NCBI GenBank assembly: GCA_021736545.1
Contig: JAIPFS010000043.1
Location: 1 to 9,231 of the forward strand
From: Spirochaetia bacterium
GTDB lineage: Bacteria > Spirochaetota > Spirochaetia > PWKH01
Reading direction: 5' to 3'
Length of the DNA: 9,231 nt
Positions 1 to 6,325 of this stretch are shown piece after piece (the stretch's first letter is position 1; every line of letters starts with the position of its first letter). Both the position numbers and the translations under genes were made by a program. The notes under the pieces are model-generated. The model saw only the letters and a program-made list of their open reading frames with translations. It searched no databases and was not told the origin of the DNA.

Positions 1-1186
1 CAGCAGAATTAATTCCTCCCTTAGCCGGGCGTGAAATAAAATCAAAGGAGCTGAAATCTTTTATACCCAATTCAGCCATCCTTAAAACAACTTCAGATAA
101 ATCAGTTCTCTTTATCTCCTCTAAAGTGTACATCGGCCGTTGTAGAAAATCTTTTTTTTCATATAAGCGGAAACAGGTACCAGGCATAGTCCTTCCGGCT
201 CTTCCTTTTCTCTGATTACATGATGCTTTTGAGATGGGAGTTTCAACCAGAGAAGAAGTGAAGGTTTTCTGATTATAATAATTCATCTTAGCAGCACCGG
301 AGTCAATAACCAGTGAAATATTATCAATGGTTATACTTGTTTCAGCGATATTTGTAGATACAACAATCTTAGTTTTTCCCGGCGGAGTGGGTATAAACAC
401 CCTGTCCTGCTCTTCCTTTTTAAGTCTTCCGAATAAAGGCAGAATAAACATTTTTTTCTTATATCTGCTGTTTTCTAAATTCTGGATAGTTTCTTTTATA
501 AGTTTTTCACCGCTTAGAAAAATCAGAATATCACCAGGTCTATGCGATAATACATGGTCTTCAACAACTTCTTGAATTAATTCAAGCATAGACTCTTCAT
601 TATCAGTTTTGGGAGGTTTGTAAAATGTCTTCACGGGATGAATTCTTGCATCTATGTGAATAATTGGACTGCCGCCGAAATAATTGGAGAAAAGCTCAGG
701 ATTAATTGTAGCTGATGAAATAATTACTTTAAACTCAGGACGCTCTTCAATAATATTTTTGAGTAAACCTAAAATAAAATCTATATTTAAACTTCTTTCA
801 TGAGCTTCATCCACCATGATTGCACTGTATTCACTTAACATAGGGTCAAGTTTCATTTCCTGCAGCAGTATCCCGTCGGTCATGATTTTTATATCAGTTT
901 TAGGGGATGTCATGTCGTAAAATCTCATTTTATAACCGACAATATCAGGAATGAATACATCAAGCTGTTTTGCTATGTAGTCGCAGACTGAAACAGCTGC
1001 AATTCTTCTGGGTTGAGTAACTCCGATTTTCCCATTTTTCCCATAACCGGAATTATATAGAATAAGAGGAAGCTGTGTCGTCTTACCGGAGCCTGTGGGG
1101 CTCTCTACTACAATAACTTGATTGTTCTTCAATTCCTCTACAATTTTATTTCTTTGCTGATAAACCGGTAATTCATGGGGTTTCAT
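1..1186 (-). CDS. hrpA: HrpA-like DEAH-box ATP-dependent RNA helicase, N-terminal part (runs off the left edge)
   Basis: I translated the minus strand from an ATG at 1186 and found an open frame of 395 codons reaching the window edge, so the C-terminal part is missing. The helicase motifs appear in order: Walker A TGSGKTT (about residues 31-37), TQPRR (57-61), DEAH followed by ER (126-131), SAT (158-160), STNIAETSIT (277-286) and QRKGRAGR (325-332). This is the full two-domain core of a superfamily 2 DEAH-box helicase, which uses ATP to remodel RNA or RNA-protein complexes. The stretches around GYKMRF and MTDGILL, and DEAH rather than the HrpB-type variant, favour HrpA over HrpB. The start lies 4 bases after the hisS stop, and AGGA for ribosome binding sits inside the hisS 3' end, so the two genes are probably co-transcribed. 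Total length and the C-terminal domains cannot be judged here. Confidence 0.9.
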   Translation of the reverse strand, partial: MKPHELPVYQQRNKIVEELKNNQVIVVESPTGSGKTTQLPLILYNSGYGKNGKIGVTQPRRIAAVSVCDYIAKQLDVFIPDIVGYKMRFYDMTSPKTDIKIMTDGILLQEMKLDPMLSEYSAIMVDEAHERSLNIDFILGLLKNIIEERPEFKVIISSATINPELFSNYFGGSPIIHIDARIHPVKTFYKPPKTDNEESMLELIQEVVEDHVLSHRPGDILIFLSGEKLIKETIQNLENSRYKKKMFILPLFGRLKKEEQDRVFIPTPPGKTKIVVSTNIAETSITIDNISLVIDSGAAKMNYYNQKTFTSSLVETPISKASCNQRKGRAGRTMPGTCFRLYEKKDFLQRPMYTLEEIKRTDLSEVVLRMAELGIKDFSSFDFISRPAKGGINSA

Positions 1187-1190
1187 ATAA

Positions 1191-2492
1191 TTATTCCTGT
1201 TCGGAGAGTATTTTGCTTATTAATGATTCAAAGTTTTCATACGTTTTCTGCTCACGGTTTTCAATGCACTTCAGGGTATAGGTTCCACGGCTAATCTCTT
1301 CTGTACCTAAAAGAAGTACATAGGGAATACCCTGTTTTTCAGCATACTGCAATTGACGTTGAAGTTTCTTCTTTTTTAAATACACTTCAGTTTTCAAGCC
1401 TTCCTTACGGATCTTTTGTGCTAAAGCGTGATAACTGCCGATATTTTCTTCATCCATACAGCAAATAAGAACATCCGTTACGCTAGGTTTCTCTTTTTCG
1501 GTATGTAATTCACTCATAGCTGCAAGCAGTCTGTCCAGTCCAATCGAAGCGCCGACACCTGGAAGTTTTTCCCGTGTATAGAGTGATGCTAGATCATTAT
1601 ACCTTCCTCCGGAGCAAATAGAACCAATTCCGGGGAGGTCATCAAGAAAATTTTCAAAGACGATACCGGTATAGTAATCCAGACCCCTGGTAATTGATGG
1701 ATTAAGAACCAGTTTTTCTGCAATCCCAGCTTGTTCTGCATATGTGAAAATCATACGTAATCTATCAGTAAATTCATTATTCCCGCCGCTTAACTGCTCA
1801 AGTTTTTCCAAAGTTTCAAGGAAATCACCTTTTGCCTCAATAAAGGTAATAATATCCTGAACTTGTTGAGGCTTAATGATTTCTTCAAGCAGTTTCTGTA
1901 TTTCACTGCGGCCGATCTTAGACAATTTATCTACGATTCTAAGGATTTCTGCAGATTTTTCATGTGCGCCGATACTGTGGAGTAAGGTATTGAAAAGGCC
2001 CCGATGAGACAAATGAATATGAAAATCAGGAATTCCCAGTCTCTGCAGAGAACTGTACATCATAAGGACTATTTCGAAATCAGAAGACGCATTATCAAGG
2101 CCGACAATATCAAAATCACACTGATAAAACTCTCTGAATCGACCTTTCTGCGTATTTTCTCCCCTCCAGACTTTATCAATATGGTAACGTTTAAAAGGAA
2201 GCTGCAGTTCTGTATTATGCTGAGCCATATATCTGGCAAAAGGGACCGTTAAATCAAAGCGCATCGAAACATCGCGCTTACCATGATCCTGAAAAGAATA
2301 AACTTGCTTATCAGTTTCTCCGCCTCCCTTTCCTAAAAGTACTTGCGTATATTCCAAAACCGGTGTATTTATAGGAACAAAGCCGAAAGATTCAAAGACT
2401 TTTTCTAAATTATGAATGAGAGATTTCCTTTTTATCTCAAATCCAGGAAGTGCATCTCTGAATCCTTTGAGAATTTGAGGTTTAATAATCAT
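1191..2492 (-). CDS. hisS: Histidine--tRNA ligase (HisRS)
   Basis: This 433-residue cytoplasmic class II aminoacyl-tRNA synthetase charges tRNA-His with histidine using ATP. The length is normal for bacterial HisRS. Visible signatures are the N-terminal KGFRD (residues 9-13), the motif 2 region RGE...RFREF (110-122), the HisRS-specific LDYYTG (271-276) that lines the histidine pocket, CSGGRY (293-298) and motif 3 GASIGLDRLL (314-323). The C-terminal part from about residue 337 (TDVLICCMDEE onward) fits the anticodon-binding domain. The start is well supported: AAGGAGA lies 5 bases upstream of the ATG on the minus strand. It is transcribed away from pcnB and is followed after 4 bases by the helicase gene. 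No key residues appear to be missing, and I prefer HisRS over the HisZ paralogue because both the LDYYTG signature and the anticodon-binding domain are present. Confidence 0.97.
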   Translation of the reverse strand: MIIKPQILKGFRDALPGFEIKRKSLIHNLEKVFESFGFVPINTPVLEYTQVLLGKGGGETDKQVYSFQDHGKRDVSMRFDLTVPFARYMAQHNTELQLPFKRYHIDKVWRGENTQKGRFREFYQCDFDIVGLDNASSDFEIVLMMYSSLQRLGIPDFHIHLSHRGLFNTLLHSIGAHEKSAEILRIVDKLSKIGRSEIQKLLEEIIKPQQVQDIITFIEAKGDFLETLEKLEQLSGGNNEFTDRLRMIFTYAEQAGIAEKLVLNPSITRGLDYYTGIVFENFLDDLPGIGSICSGGRYNDLASLYTREKLPGVGASIGLDRLLAAMSELHTEKEKPSVTDVLICCMDEENIGSYHALAQKIRKEGLKTEVYLKKKKLQRQLQYAEKQGIPYVLLLGTEEISRGTYTLKCIENREQKTYENFESLISKILSEQE

Positions 2493-2496
2493 GCAG

Positions 2497-2503
2497 TCTC
2501 CTT
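2497..2503 (-). promoter_or_regulatory. Ribosome binding site of hisS
   Basis: Read on the minus strand this is AAGGAGA, a near-consensus Shine-Dalgarno site close upstream of the hisS ATG at 2492. It fixes the start codon. Confidence 0.8.
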
Positions 2504-2521
2504 GAAATAGGCAATAGATGT

Positions 2522-2549
2522 TTTACAAAAAACGATAGTAATGTATACT
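2522..2549 (+). promoter_or_regulatory. Candidate sigma-70-type promoter for pcnB
   Basis: TTTACA (2522-2527) and TATACT (2544-2549) are separated by 16 bases and each matches five of six consensus positions. Transcription would start near 2556, about 47 bases before the pcnB ATG. The -35 element lies in the presumed 5' leader of hisS. This is pattern matching only. Confidence 0.5.
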
Positions 2550-2553
2550 TGTT

Positions 2554-2559
2554 ATTATA
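2554..2559 (-). promoter_or_regulatory. Candidate -10 element for hisS
   Basis: The minus strand reads TATAAT, a perfect -10 hexamer, about 61 bases upstream of the hisS start codon. I could not find a good -35 at 16-18 bases; the best match, TTGATG, is 20 bases away. It nearly abuts the candidate -10 of pcnB on the other strand. Confidence 0.4.
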
Positions 2560-2602
2560 GTAAACGAATTAAGATTTATCATCAAGAAAGAAGAAAGAAT
2601 AT

Positions 2603-3805
2603 ATGCTCATAAGATACACCACAGATTCATCGGGTAAAAGAAAACCCATAGCAAAGATTTATACAGCAGAAGAACACAATATTGATCATAAACATATTGA
2701 TGACAATGCAAAACGAATAATTGAACGTCTGAAAAATGCAGGGTTTGAGGCATACATTGTCGGTGGAGCTGTACGTGACCTCCTCCTTCAGAAGCATCCT
2801 AAAGATTTTGATATAGCGACCTCTGCCTCACCAAATCAGATAAAAAAACTTTTCTGGAATTCCAGAATAATCGGCAAGCGTTTTAAAATTGTACATATAC
2901 ATTTTTCTAATACCATCTATGAAGTCACAACATTTCGTTCGAAAAATACACAGGGACAGAATAAAAAAAATAATGTTTACGGTACCCTTCATGAAGATGC
3001 ATTCCGTCGAGACTTTTCTGTGAATGCTTTGTATTATTGTCCTATAGAGAATCAGGTTTTAGATTTTGTTGAAGCCATGAAAGACTTCAAGGCAAAGAAA
3101 ATAAGATCAGTTATTCCCCTGAATATTACATTTGTTGAAGATCCTGTACGTATGATTCGAGGGGTAAAATATTCTGTTACGACAGAATTTTCTTTGGGCT
3201 TTAAACTGAAACGTGCAATCAAGAGTAATTCATTTGAATTAAAACGCTGTTCTGCTTCCCGTATGACAGAGGAAGTATTGAAAATACTCCATTCGGGGTA
3301 TTCTAAACCGATAATAGAGCGCTTAATAGCCCTGGGCTTGTTTAAATATATGCTTCCTGTGATTGATGATATTCTAAAAAGTGGTAAAAACAAACCCTTA
3401 TTGGATTCTTTTTATACATCCCTATCAGCCTTGGATGAACGATTGGATAGAAACAGTTCAAACGCAAAAGGAAATATGATTTCTGCTGCGGCAGAGTCAT
3501 TTCTTCTTATTCCAGATGAATATGAAAGTACTTACGAACTTTTCCGGGATGTTTTTAAGCAGATTAAGAAACTGATTTATCCCATTACACCGCCCAATAT
3601 TGACGTTGAGAAGGCTGTTGCCGACATTTTCAAGCAGGAACAAATACGGGTACCTAAACATGCTTTGAAGAGAGGGAAAAAGAAAGTTCAGAAAACGCAT
3701 ACAAAAAAAGAAGAAAACGCGAATATACACAGAAATACCCGTAGTAAACGAGGGCGTAAGAAAAACCAGAATTCAGCAAAGAATTCAGGCCAGAATCCAA
3801 CTTAG
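2603..3805 (+). CDS. pcnB: Poly(A) polymerase I (PcnB-type class II nucleotidyltransferase)
   Basis: The 400-residue product fits the bacterial poly(A) polymerase / CCA-adding family, which adds nucleotides to RNA 3' ends. The nucleotidyltransferase head shows VGGAVRDLLL (residues 53-62) followed by the metal-binding D-F-D (68-70). Next come YGTLHEDAFRRDFSVNALYY (126-145) and EDPVRMIRGVKY (179-190), the flavin-free RNA- and nucleotide-binding segments of this family. PcnB is preferred over a CCA-adding enzyme because of the GTxxxDAxRRDF pattern and the strongly basic tail (about 356-388), both typical of PcnB; swapped specificity cannot be excluded without a tree. The product is somewhat shorter than the roughly 465-residue E. 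coli enzyme. The ATG is preceded by purine-rich GAAAGAAGAAAGA, a weak ribosome site. The last four-residue units (QNSA, KNSG, QNPT) come from a 12-base tandem repeat that continues past the stop codon. Confidence 0.87.
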   Translation: MLIRYTTDSSGKRKPIAKIYTAEEHNIDHKHIDDNAKRIIERLKNAGFEAYIVGGAVRDLLLQKHPKDFDIATSASPNQIKKLFWNSRIIGKRFKIVHIHFSNTIYEVTTFRSKNTQGQNKKNNVYGTLHEDAFRRDFSVNALYYCPIENQVLDFVEAMKDFKAKKIRSVIPLNITFVEDPVRMIRGVKYSVTTEFSLGFKLKRAIKSNSFELKRCSASRMTEEVLKILHSGYSKPIIERLIALGLFKYMLPVIDDILKSGKNKPLLDSFYTSLSALDERLDRNSSNAKGNMISAAAESFLLIPDEYESTYELFRDVFKQIKKLIYPITPPNIDVEKAVADIFKQEQIRVPKHALKRGKKKVQKTHTKKEENANIHRNTRSKRGRKKNQNSAKNSGQNPT

Positions 3806-3838
3806 AATCCTGTCGGGGATTCTGCTTAGAATTCTGCC
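3767..3838 (+). repeat. Degenerate 12-base tandem repeat, six units, spanning the pcnB stop codon
   Basis: The core AGAATTC or a close variant recurs at 3768, 3780, 3792, 3804, 3816 and 3828, exactly 12 bases apart each time. The cores are AGAATTC, AGAATTC, AGAATCC, AGAATCC, GGGATTC and AGAATTC. Because 12 is a multiple of three, the repeat is in register with pcnB and gives the units Q-N-S-A, K-N-S-G and Q-N-P-T. Units 4 and 6 begin with TAG where units 1 and 3 have CAG, so the fourth unit supplies the pcnB stop codon. Confidence 0.8.
3804..3823 (+). terminator. Hairpin at the pcnB stop, possible weak terminator
   Basis: AGAATCC (3804-3810) pairs perfectly with GGATTCT (3817-3823) around a six-base loop. 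No T-run follows, so a classical intrinsic terminator is not supported. The inverted repeat may be a by-product of the near-palindromic 12-base repeat. Confidence 0.25.
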
Positions 3839-3868
3839 TATACATAGGATGTATAATTCATCATAAAC

Positions 3869-3888
3869 ACAGTGTCAGTAGATACTGT
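3869..3888. terminator. Hairpin in the convergent gap, possible bidirectional terminator
   Basis: ACAGTGTC (3869-3876) and GATACTGT (3881-3888) can form an eight-pair stem, including one G-T pair, around an AGTA loop. It lies between the converging pcnB and P-loop/Asp23 genes, where a shared terminator is expected. T-rich tails are weak on both sides (GTTTAT on the minus strand), so confidence is low. Confidence 0.3.
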
Positions 3889-3919
3889 TCCATCAACACA
3901 CAATATGCAATAAAAACAG

Positions 3920-4795
3920 TTACATCCAGTCATCCACTTCAATATTCACTTTAGAGACAATCACCCCTCCATAACGTTCTAAGCTGTCTGCTATATATTT
4001 CTGCAGTTCCTGCAAAATTCCGGATATTTGACTTTTCAGCGGGACTTTCAATTTGACAGTTAACGTATATCCTTCTGAATCATTTTTAACAAAAACCTTT
4101 TTTACTTTCAGCGTATCGTCAAATTCATCTAAACAGTGAACAACCATTTGCGCTAGAGCTGCTTCAGAGATTGTGATTTTACCCCTTTTCCCAAATTCAG
4201 GGCGGACAATTGTTTTCTCAAAAACTTTTTTCTTCCAGGGAATTGGAAGTTTTTTCTTAAAGAAAATCCTCATTGAATCATATACTATTTGGGGATAATT
4301 CCTTGTTATTTCAATGGTAGGTACCGGTATGACATGTTTACCTTCACTATTCCGTATCTGCATAGCAGTTTCTATCTCTTCTTTGCTGGCAAATTCTTCA
4401 ATTTTAAAAATTTTTTCAGGATCAGGGAGTTTCAGTCTATGCGCAATTTTCCGAACCATTCTATCAGAAGTGCCTAAGAGAAGAATCCTTTTAAAATGCT
4501 CCTTTTGAAGAATCTGGATTACCTCTTCTCTCTGCTGCTCATCATCAAATAAAGCTGTCTTTATAGCAGTTAGAAATACTTTTTCCCGTTTTGCGGATTT
4601 ACCCGCAATAATTTTGTCTCCCTTAATGAGGAGACCGTCATCTATAATGAATTCTATGCCGTATTTTTCAGCAACGAGTTTTGATCTGAAACTTTTACCA
4701 GAGCCGCTTCTGCCTACAAGGCCGAAAACTTTTTTTCCCTTAAGTTTCCAAACGAATTGTCTAAAAGAAATATTCATATGTAGTAGAATATACAT
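3920..4795 (-). CDS. P-loop NTPase domain fused to a C-terminal Asp23-like (DUF322) domain, function unknown
   Basis: The 291-residue product has two parts. The N-terminal part carries a Walker A motif GRSGSGKS (residues 28-35), a conserved-looking IDDGLLI (51-57), AGKSAKRE (64-71), a strand LLLGTSD (105-111) and the segment GKHVIPVPTIEI (152-163). The C-terminal part, about residues 205-290, matches the pattern of the Asp23/Gls24 family: KITISEAALAQMV, an alternating strand pair (YTLTVKLKV), an amphipathic helix, then VSKVNIEVDDW. I see no membrane segment or signal peptide. I recall similar nucleotide-binding proteins in clostridia, but know no established function; the Asp23 part suggests a cell-envelope or stress link by family only. 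The start is uncertain: neither the ATG at 4795 nor the one at 4777 has a clear Shine-Dalgarno site. It is divergent from rnfC and convergent with pcnB, so it appears to be transcribed alone. Confidence 0.75.
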   Translation of the reverse strand: MYILLHMNISFRQFVWKLKGKKVFGLVGRSGSGKSFRSKLVAEKYGIEFIIDDGLLIKGDKIIAGKSAKREKVFLTAIKTALFDDEQQREEVIQILQKEHFKRILLLGTSDRMVRKIAHRLKLPDPEKIFKIEEFASKEEIETAMQIRNSEGKHVIPVPTIEITRNYPQIVYDSMRIFFKKKLPIPWKKKVFEKTIVRPEFGKRGKITISEAALAQMVVHCLDEFDDTLKVKKVFVKNDSEGYTLTVKLKVPLKSQISGILQELQKYIADSLERYGGVIVSKVNIEVDDWM

Positions 4796-4926
4796 TCTTT
4801 GGTCTTTAGAAAATACTTTTTATTAGAAGATTATGGTATTTACGAAATATAGAAAGATAAAAATACTTAAAAAGCTTACTAATTTATAAATCAATGATAT
4901 TCTAGAAACTCCTTTATATTACATAG

Positions 4927-4955
4927 TTTACAGAGATTGAAGGAGTGTTTATAAT
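4927..4955 (+). promoter_or_regulatory. Sigma-70-type promoter of the rnf operon
   Basis: TTTACA (4927-4932), a 17-base spacer and a perfect TATAAT (4950-4955) form the best promoter match in the window. Transcription would start near 4962, giving a leader of about 40 bases before the rnfC ATG. No obvious operator palindrome overlaps it. Confidence 0.65.
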
Positions 4956-4982
4956 AAGCAGGTATGTATAACCCTACGCGCG

Positions 4983-4988
4983 AAGGAG
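4983..4988 (+). promoter_or_regulatory. Ribosome binding site of rnfC, unusually far from the start
   Basis: AAGGAG is a strong Shine-Dalgarno match, but 14 bases separate it from the ATG at 5003, where 5-10 is usual. No start codon lies closer in frame because a TAA occurs at 4994-4996. The intervening bases are almost all A and T. Confidence 0.65.
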
Positions 4989-5002
4989 AAATTTAAAAAT
5001 TC

Positions 5003-6325
5003 ATGTTAAAAGCACGCACTTTCAAAAAGGGAGGAGTGCATCCCTCAGATAAAAAAGAGTTAACGGAAAAAAGTGTAATCACCGATTTCCCACTCTCTGA
5101 TACCCTGTGCATTCCATTCTCGCAGCATTTAGGAGCGCCTGCAAATCCTATAATCTCAAAAGGAGATACTCTATATCCCGGACAGAAAATAGGAGAGGCC
5201 AGCAGTTTTATCTCAGCCCATATACATACCCCTGCGGGTGGTGAAGTTAAGGAAATCAAAGATATTTTTCTCCCCAACGGTTTAAAAGTTAAATCCGCTG
5301 TTCTGAAAGTTGATAAAGAACAGAAGTTTTCCATAAAGAAAACAGGGGATAAGGAGATTGAGAATTCAGAACCTTCTGATTTGATTGAAAAAGTTAAAGA
5401 AGCAGGTATAGTTGGAATGGGAGGAGCAACTTTTCCAGCCCATGTGAAATTTAAAATCCCAAAGGGGAAAAGTACCGAATATTTACTAATAAATGGAGTT
5501 GAGTGTGAACCGTATTTAAATTCTGATAACAGACTTATGCTTGAGAAGACAGAAGAGCTTCTTAAAGGCGTCCAGTATATTAGAAAAATGACCGGTGCTC
5601 AAAAAGTTATAATTGGTATAGAAAAAAATAAACCTGAATCGATCCAGAGAATTTCAGAAGTAATTGAAAAAAATTCTTATGATATATCCGTACAGCCGCT
5701 GAAAGTACGTTACCCGCAGGGAGATGAGAAACAGCTAATAAAAGCAGCAGTGGGTAGAGAAGTGCCCTCAGGGGGACTGCCTATTGATATTGGAGCTGTT
5801 GTTGTAAACGTGGGAACAACTTTTGCTGTATATGAAGCTTTAAGTTTAGGCAAACCGCTGTTTGAACGCATTGTTACTGTATCCGGGGAAGCTATTCAGA
5901 ATCCTGGGAATTATAAAGTAACAGTTGGCACTACTTTTAAGGAGCTTATAGATGCGTGTGGAGGCTTCTCAAAAAAGCCTGAAAAAATTGTAGCAGGAGG
6001 CCCCATGATGGGCTTCGCGGTTTATGATTTGGATACACCGGTTATTAAAGGTACTTCAGGTATACTGGCTTTGACAAAAGAGCAGATTTCCTCCTCCGTT
6101 CAGACCGCTTGTATTTCCTGCGGGCGCTGTGTCAGAGGATGTCCCATGGGCTTGAATCCTTCAAAACTTTTTAAAGTGATTGACTCTGGAGACTACGAAG
6201 AAGCTAAGGCTATGCATCTTTTGGACTGTAAGGAGTGCGGCTGCTGTTCTTACAGCTGTCCTGCAAAAATACCTCTGGTTCAAGGGATGAGATTAGGAAA
6301 AAGAATGTTGAGGAAGATGCAGTAA
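5003..6325 (+). CDS. rnfC: Rnf complex subunit RnfC (Fe-S, NADH-side subunit)
   Basis: RnfC is the peripheral subunit of the Rnf complex that exchanges electrons with NAD(H), resembling the NADH-binding subunit of complex I. The 440-residue product starts with the family-typical FKKGGVHP (residues 7-14). The nucleotide-binding region includes GMGGATFP (138-145) and LLINGVECEPYL (161-172), followed by GGPMMG (332-337). Two [4Fe-4S] sites lie at the C-terminus: C370-C373-C376-C380 and C409-C412-C415-C419, both CxxCxxCxxxCP. There is no long repetitive C-terminal extension like that of enterobacterial RsxC. It is the first gene of the operon, 41 bases or so from the predicted transcription start, and its TAA overlaps the rnfD ATG by one base. 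The start matches the family N-terminus despite the long ribosome-site spacing. Confidence 0.96.
   Translation: MLKARTFKKGGVHPSDKKELTEKSVITDFPLSDTLCIPFSQHLGAPANPIISKGDTLYPGQKIGEASSFISAHIHTPAGGEVKEIKDIFLPNGLKVKSAVLKVDKEQKFSIKKTGDKEIENSEPSDLIEKVKEAGIVGMGGATFPAHVKFKIPKGKSTEYLLINGVECEPYLNSDNRLMLEKTEELLKGVQYIRKMTGAQKVIIGIEKNKPESIQRISEVIEKNSYDISVQPLKVRYPQGDEKQLIKAAVGREVPSGGLPIDIGAVVVNVGTTFAVYEALSLGKPLFERIVTVSGEAIQNPGNYKVTVGTTFKELIDACGGFSKKPEKIVAGGPMMGFAVYDLDTPVIKGTSGILALTKEQISSSVQTACISCGRCVRGCPMGLNPSKLFKVIDSGDYEEAKAMHLLDCKECGCCSYSCPAKIPLVQGMRLGKRMLRKMQ

Larger units (their letters stand above)
4796..5002. other. AT-rich divergent intergenic region between the P-loop/Asp23 gene and rnfC
   Basis: This 207-base gap holds the start regions of both flanking genes. 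The right part contains a good promoter and ribosome site for rnfC. The left part (about 4801-4925) is very AT-rich with many -10-like hexamers on the minus strand, none with a convincing -35 partner. I see no riboswitch-like structure or RNA gene. Confidence 0.6.

Noticed and set aside
327..575. Plus-strand open frame over the left-edge region
   Set aside because: It is a shadow of the HrpA-like helicase, whose minus-strand translation carries all helicase motifs.
3767..3838. Possible CRISPR or attachment-site array
   Set aside because: The units are 12 bases, contiguous and degenerate, without spacers; it is a small tandem repeat in coding register.
3654..3845. Minus-strand open frame of 63 codons with a repetitive Asn/Gln/Asp-rich N-terminus
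   Set aside because: It is antisense to the pcnB 3' end; its apparent repeats come from the near-palindromic 12-base tandem repeat, and there is no ribosome site or family resemblance.
4289..4508. Two overlapping plus-strand open frames inside the P-loop/Asp23 gene
   Set aside because: They are short, in different frames, without ribosome sites, and lie over a minus-strand gene with clear motifs.
4993..5334. Minus-strand open frame opposite the start of rnfC
   Set aside because: It is antisense to a well-supported rnfC N-terminus and shows no recognisable domain.
6235..6324. Upstream in-frame extension of rnfD
   Set aside because: The stretch lies wholly inside the Fe-S cluster coding region of rnfC, its translation is unlike RnfD, and the ATG at 6325 has a good ribosome site.
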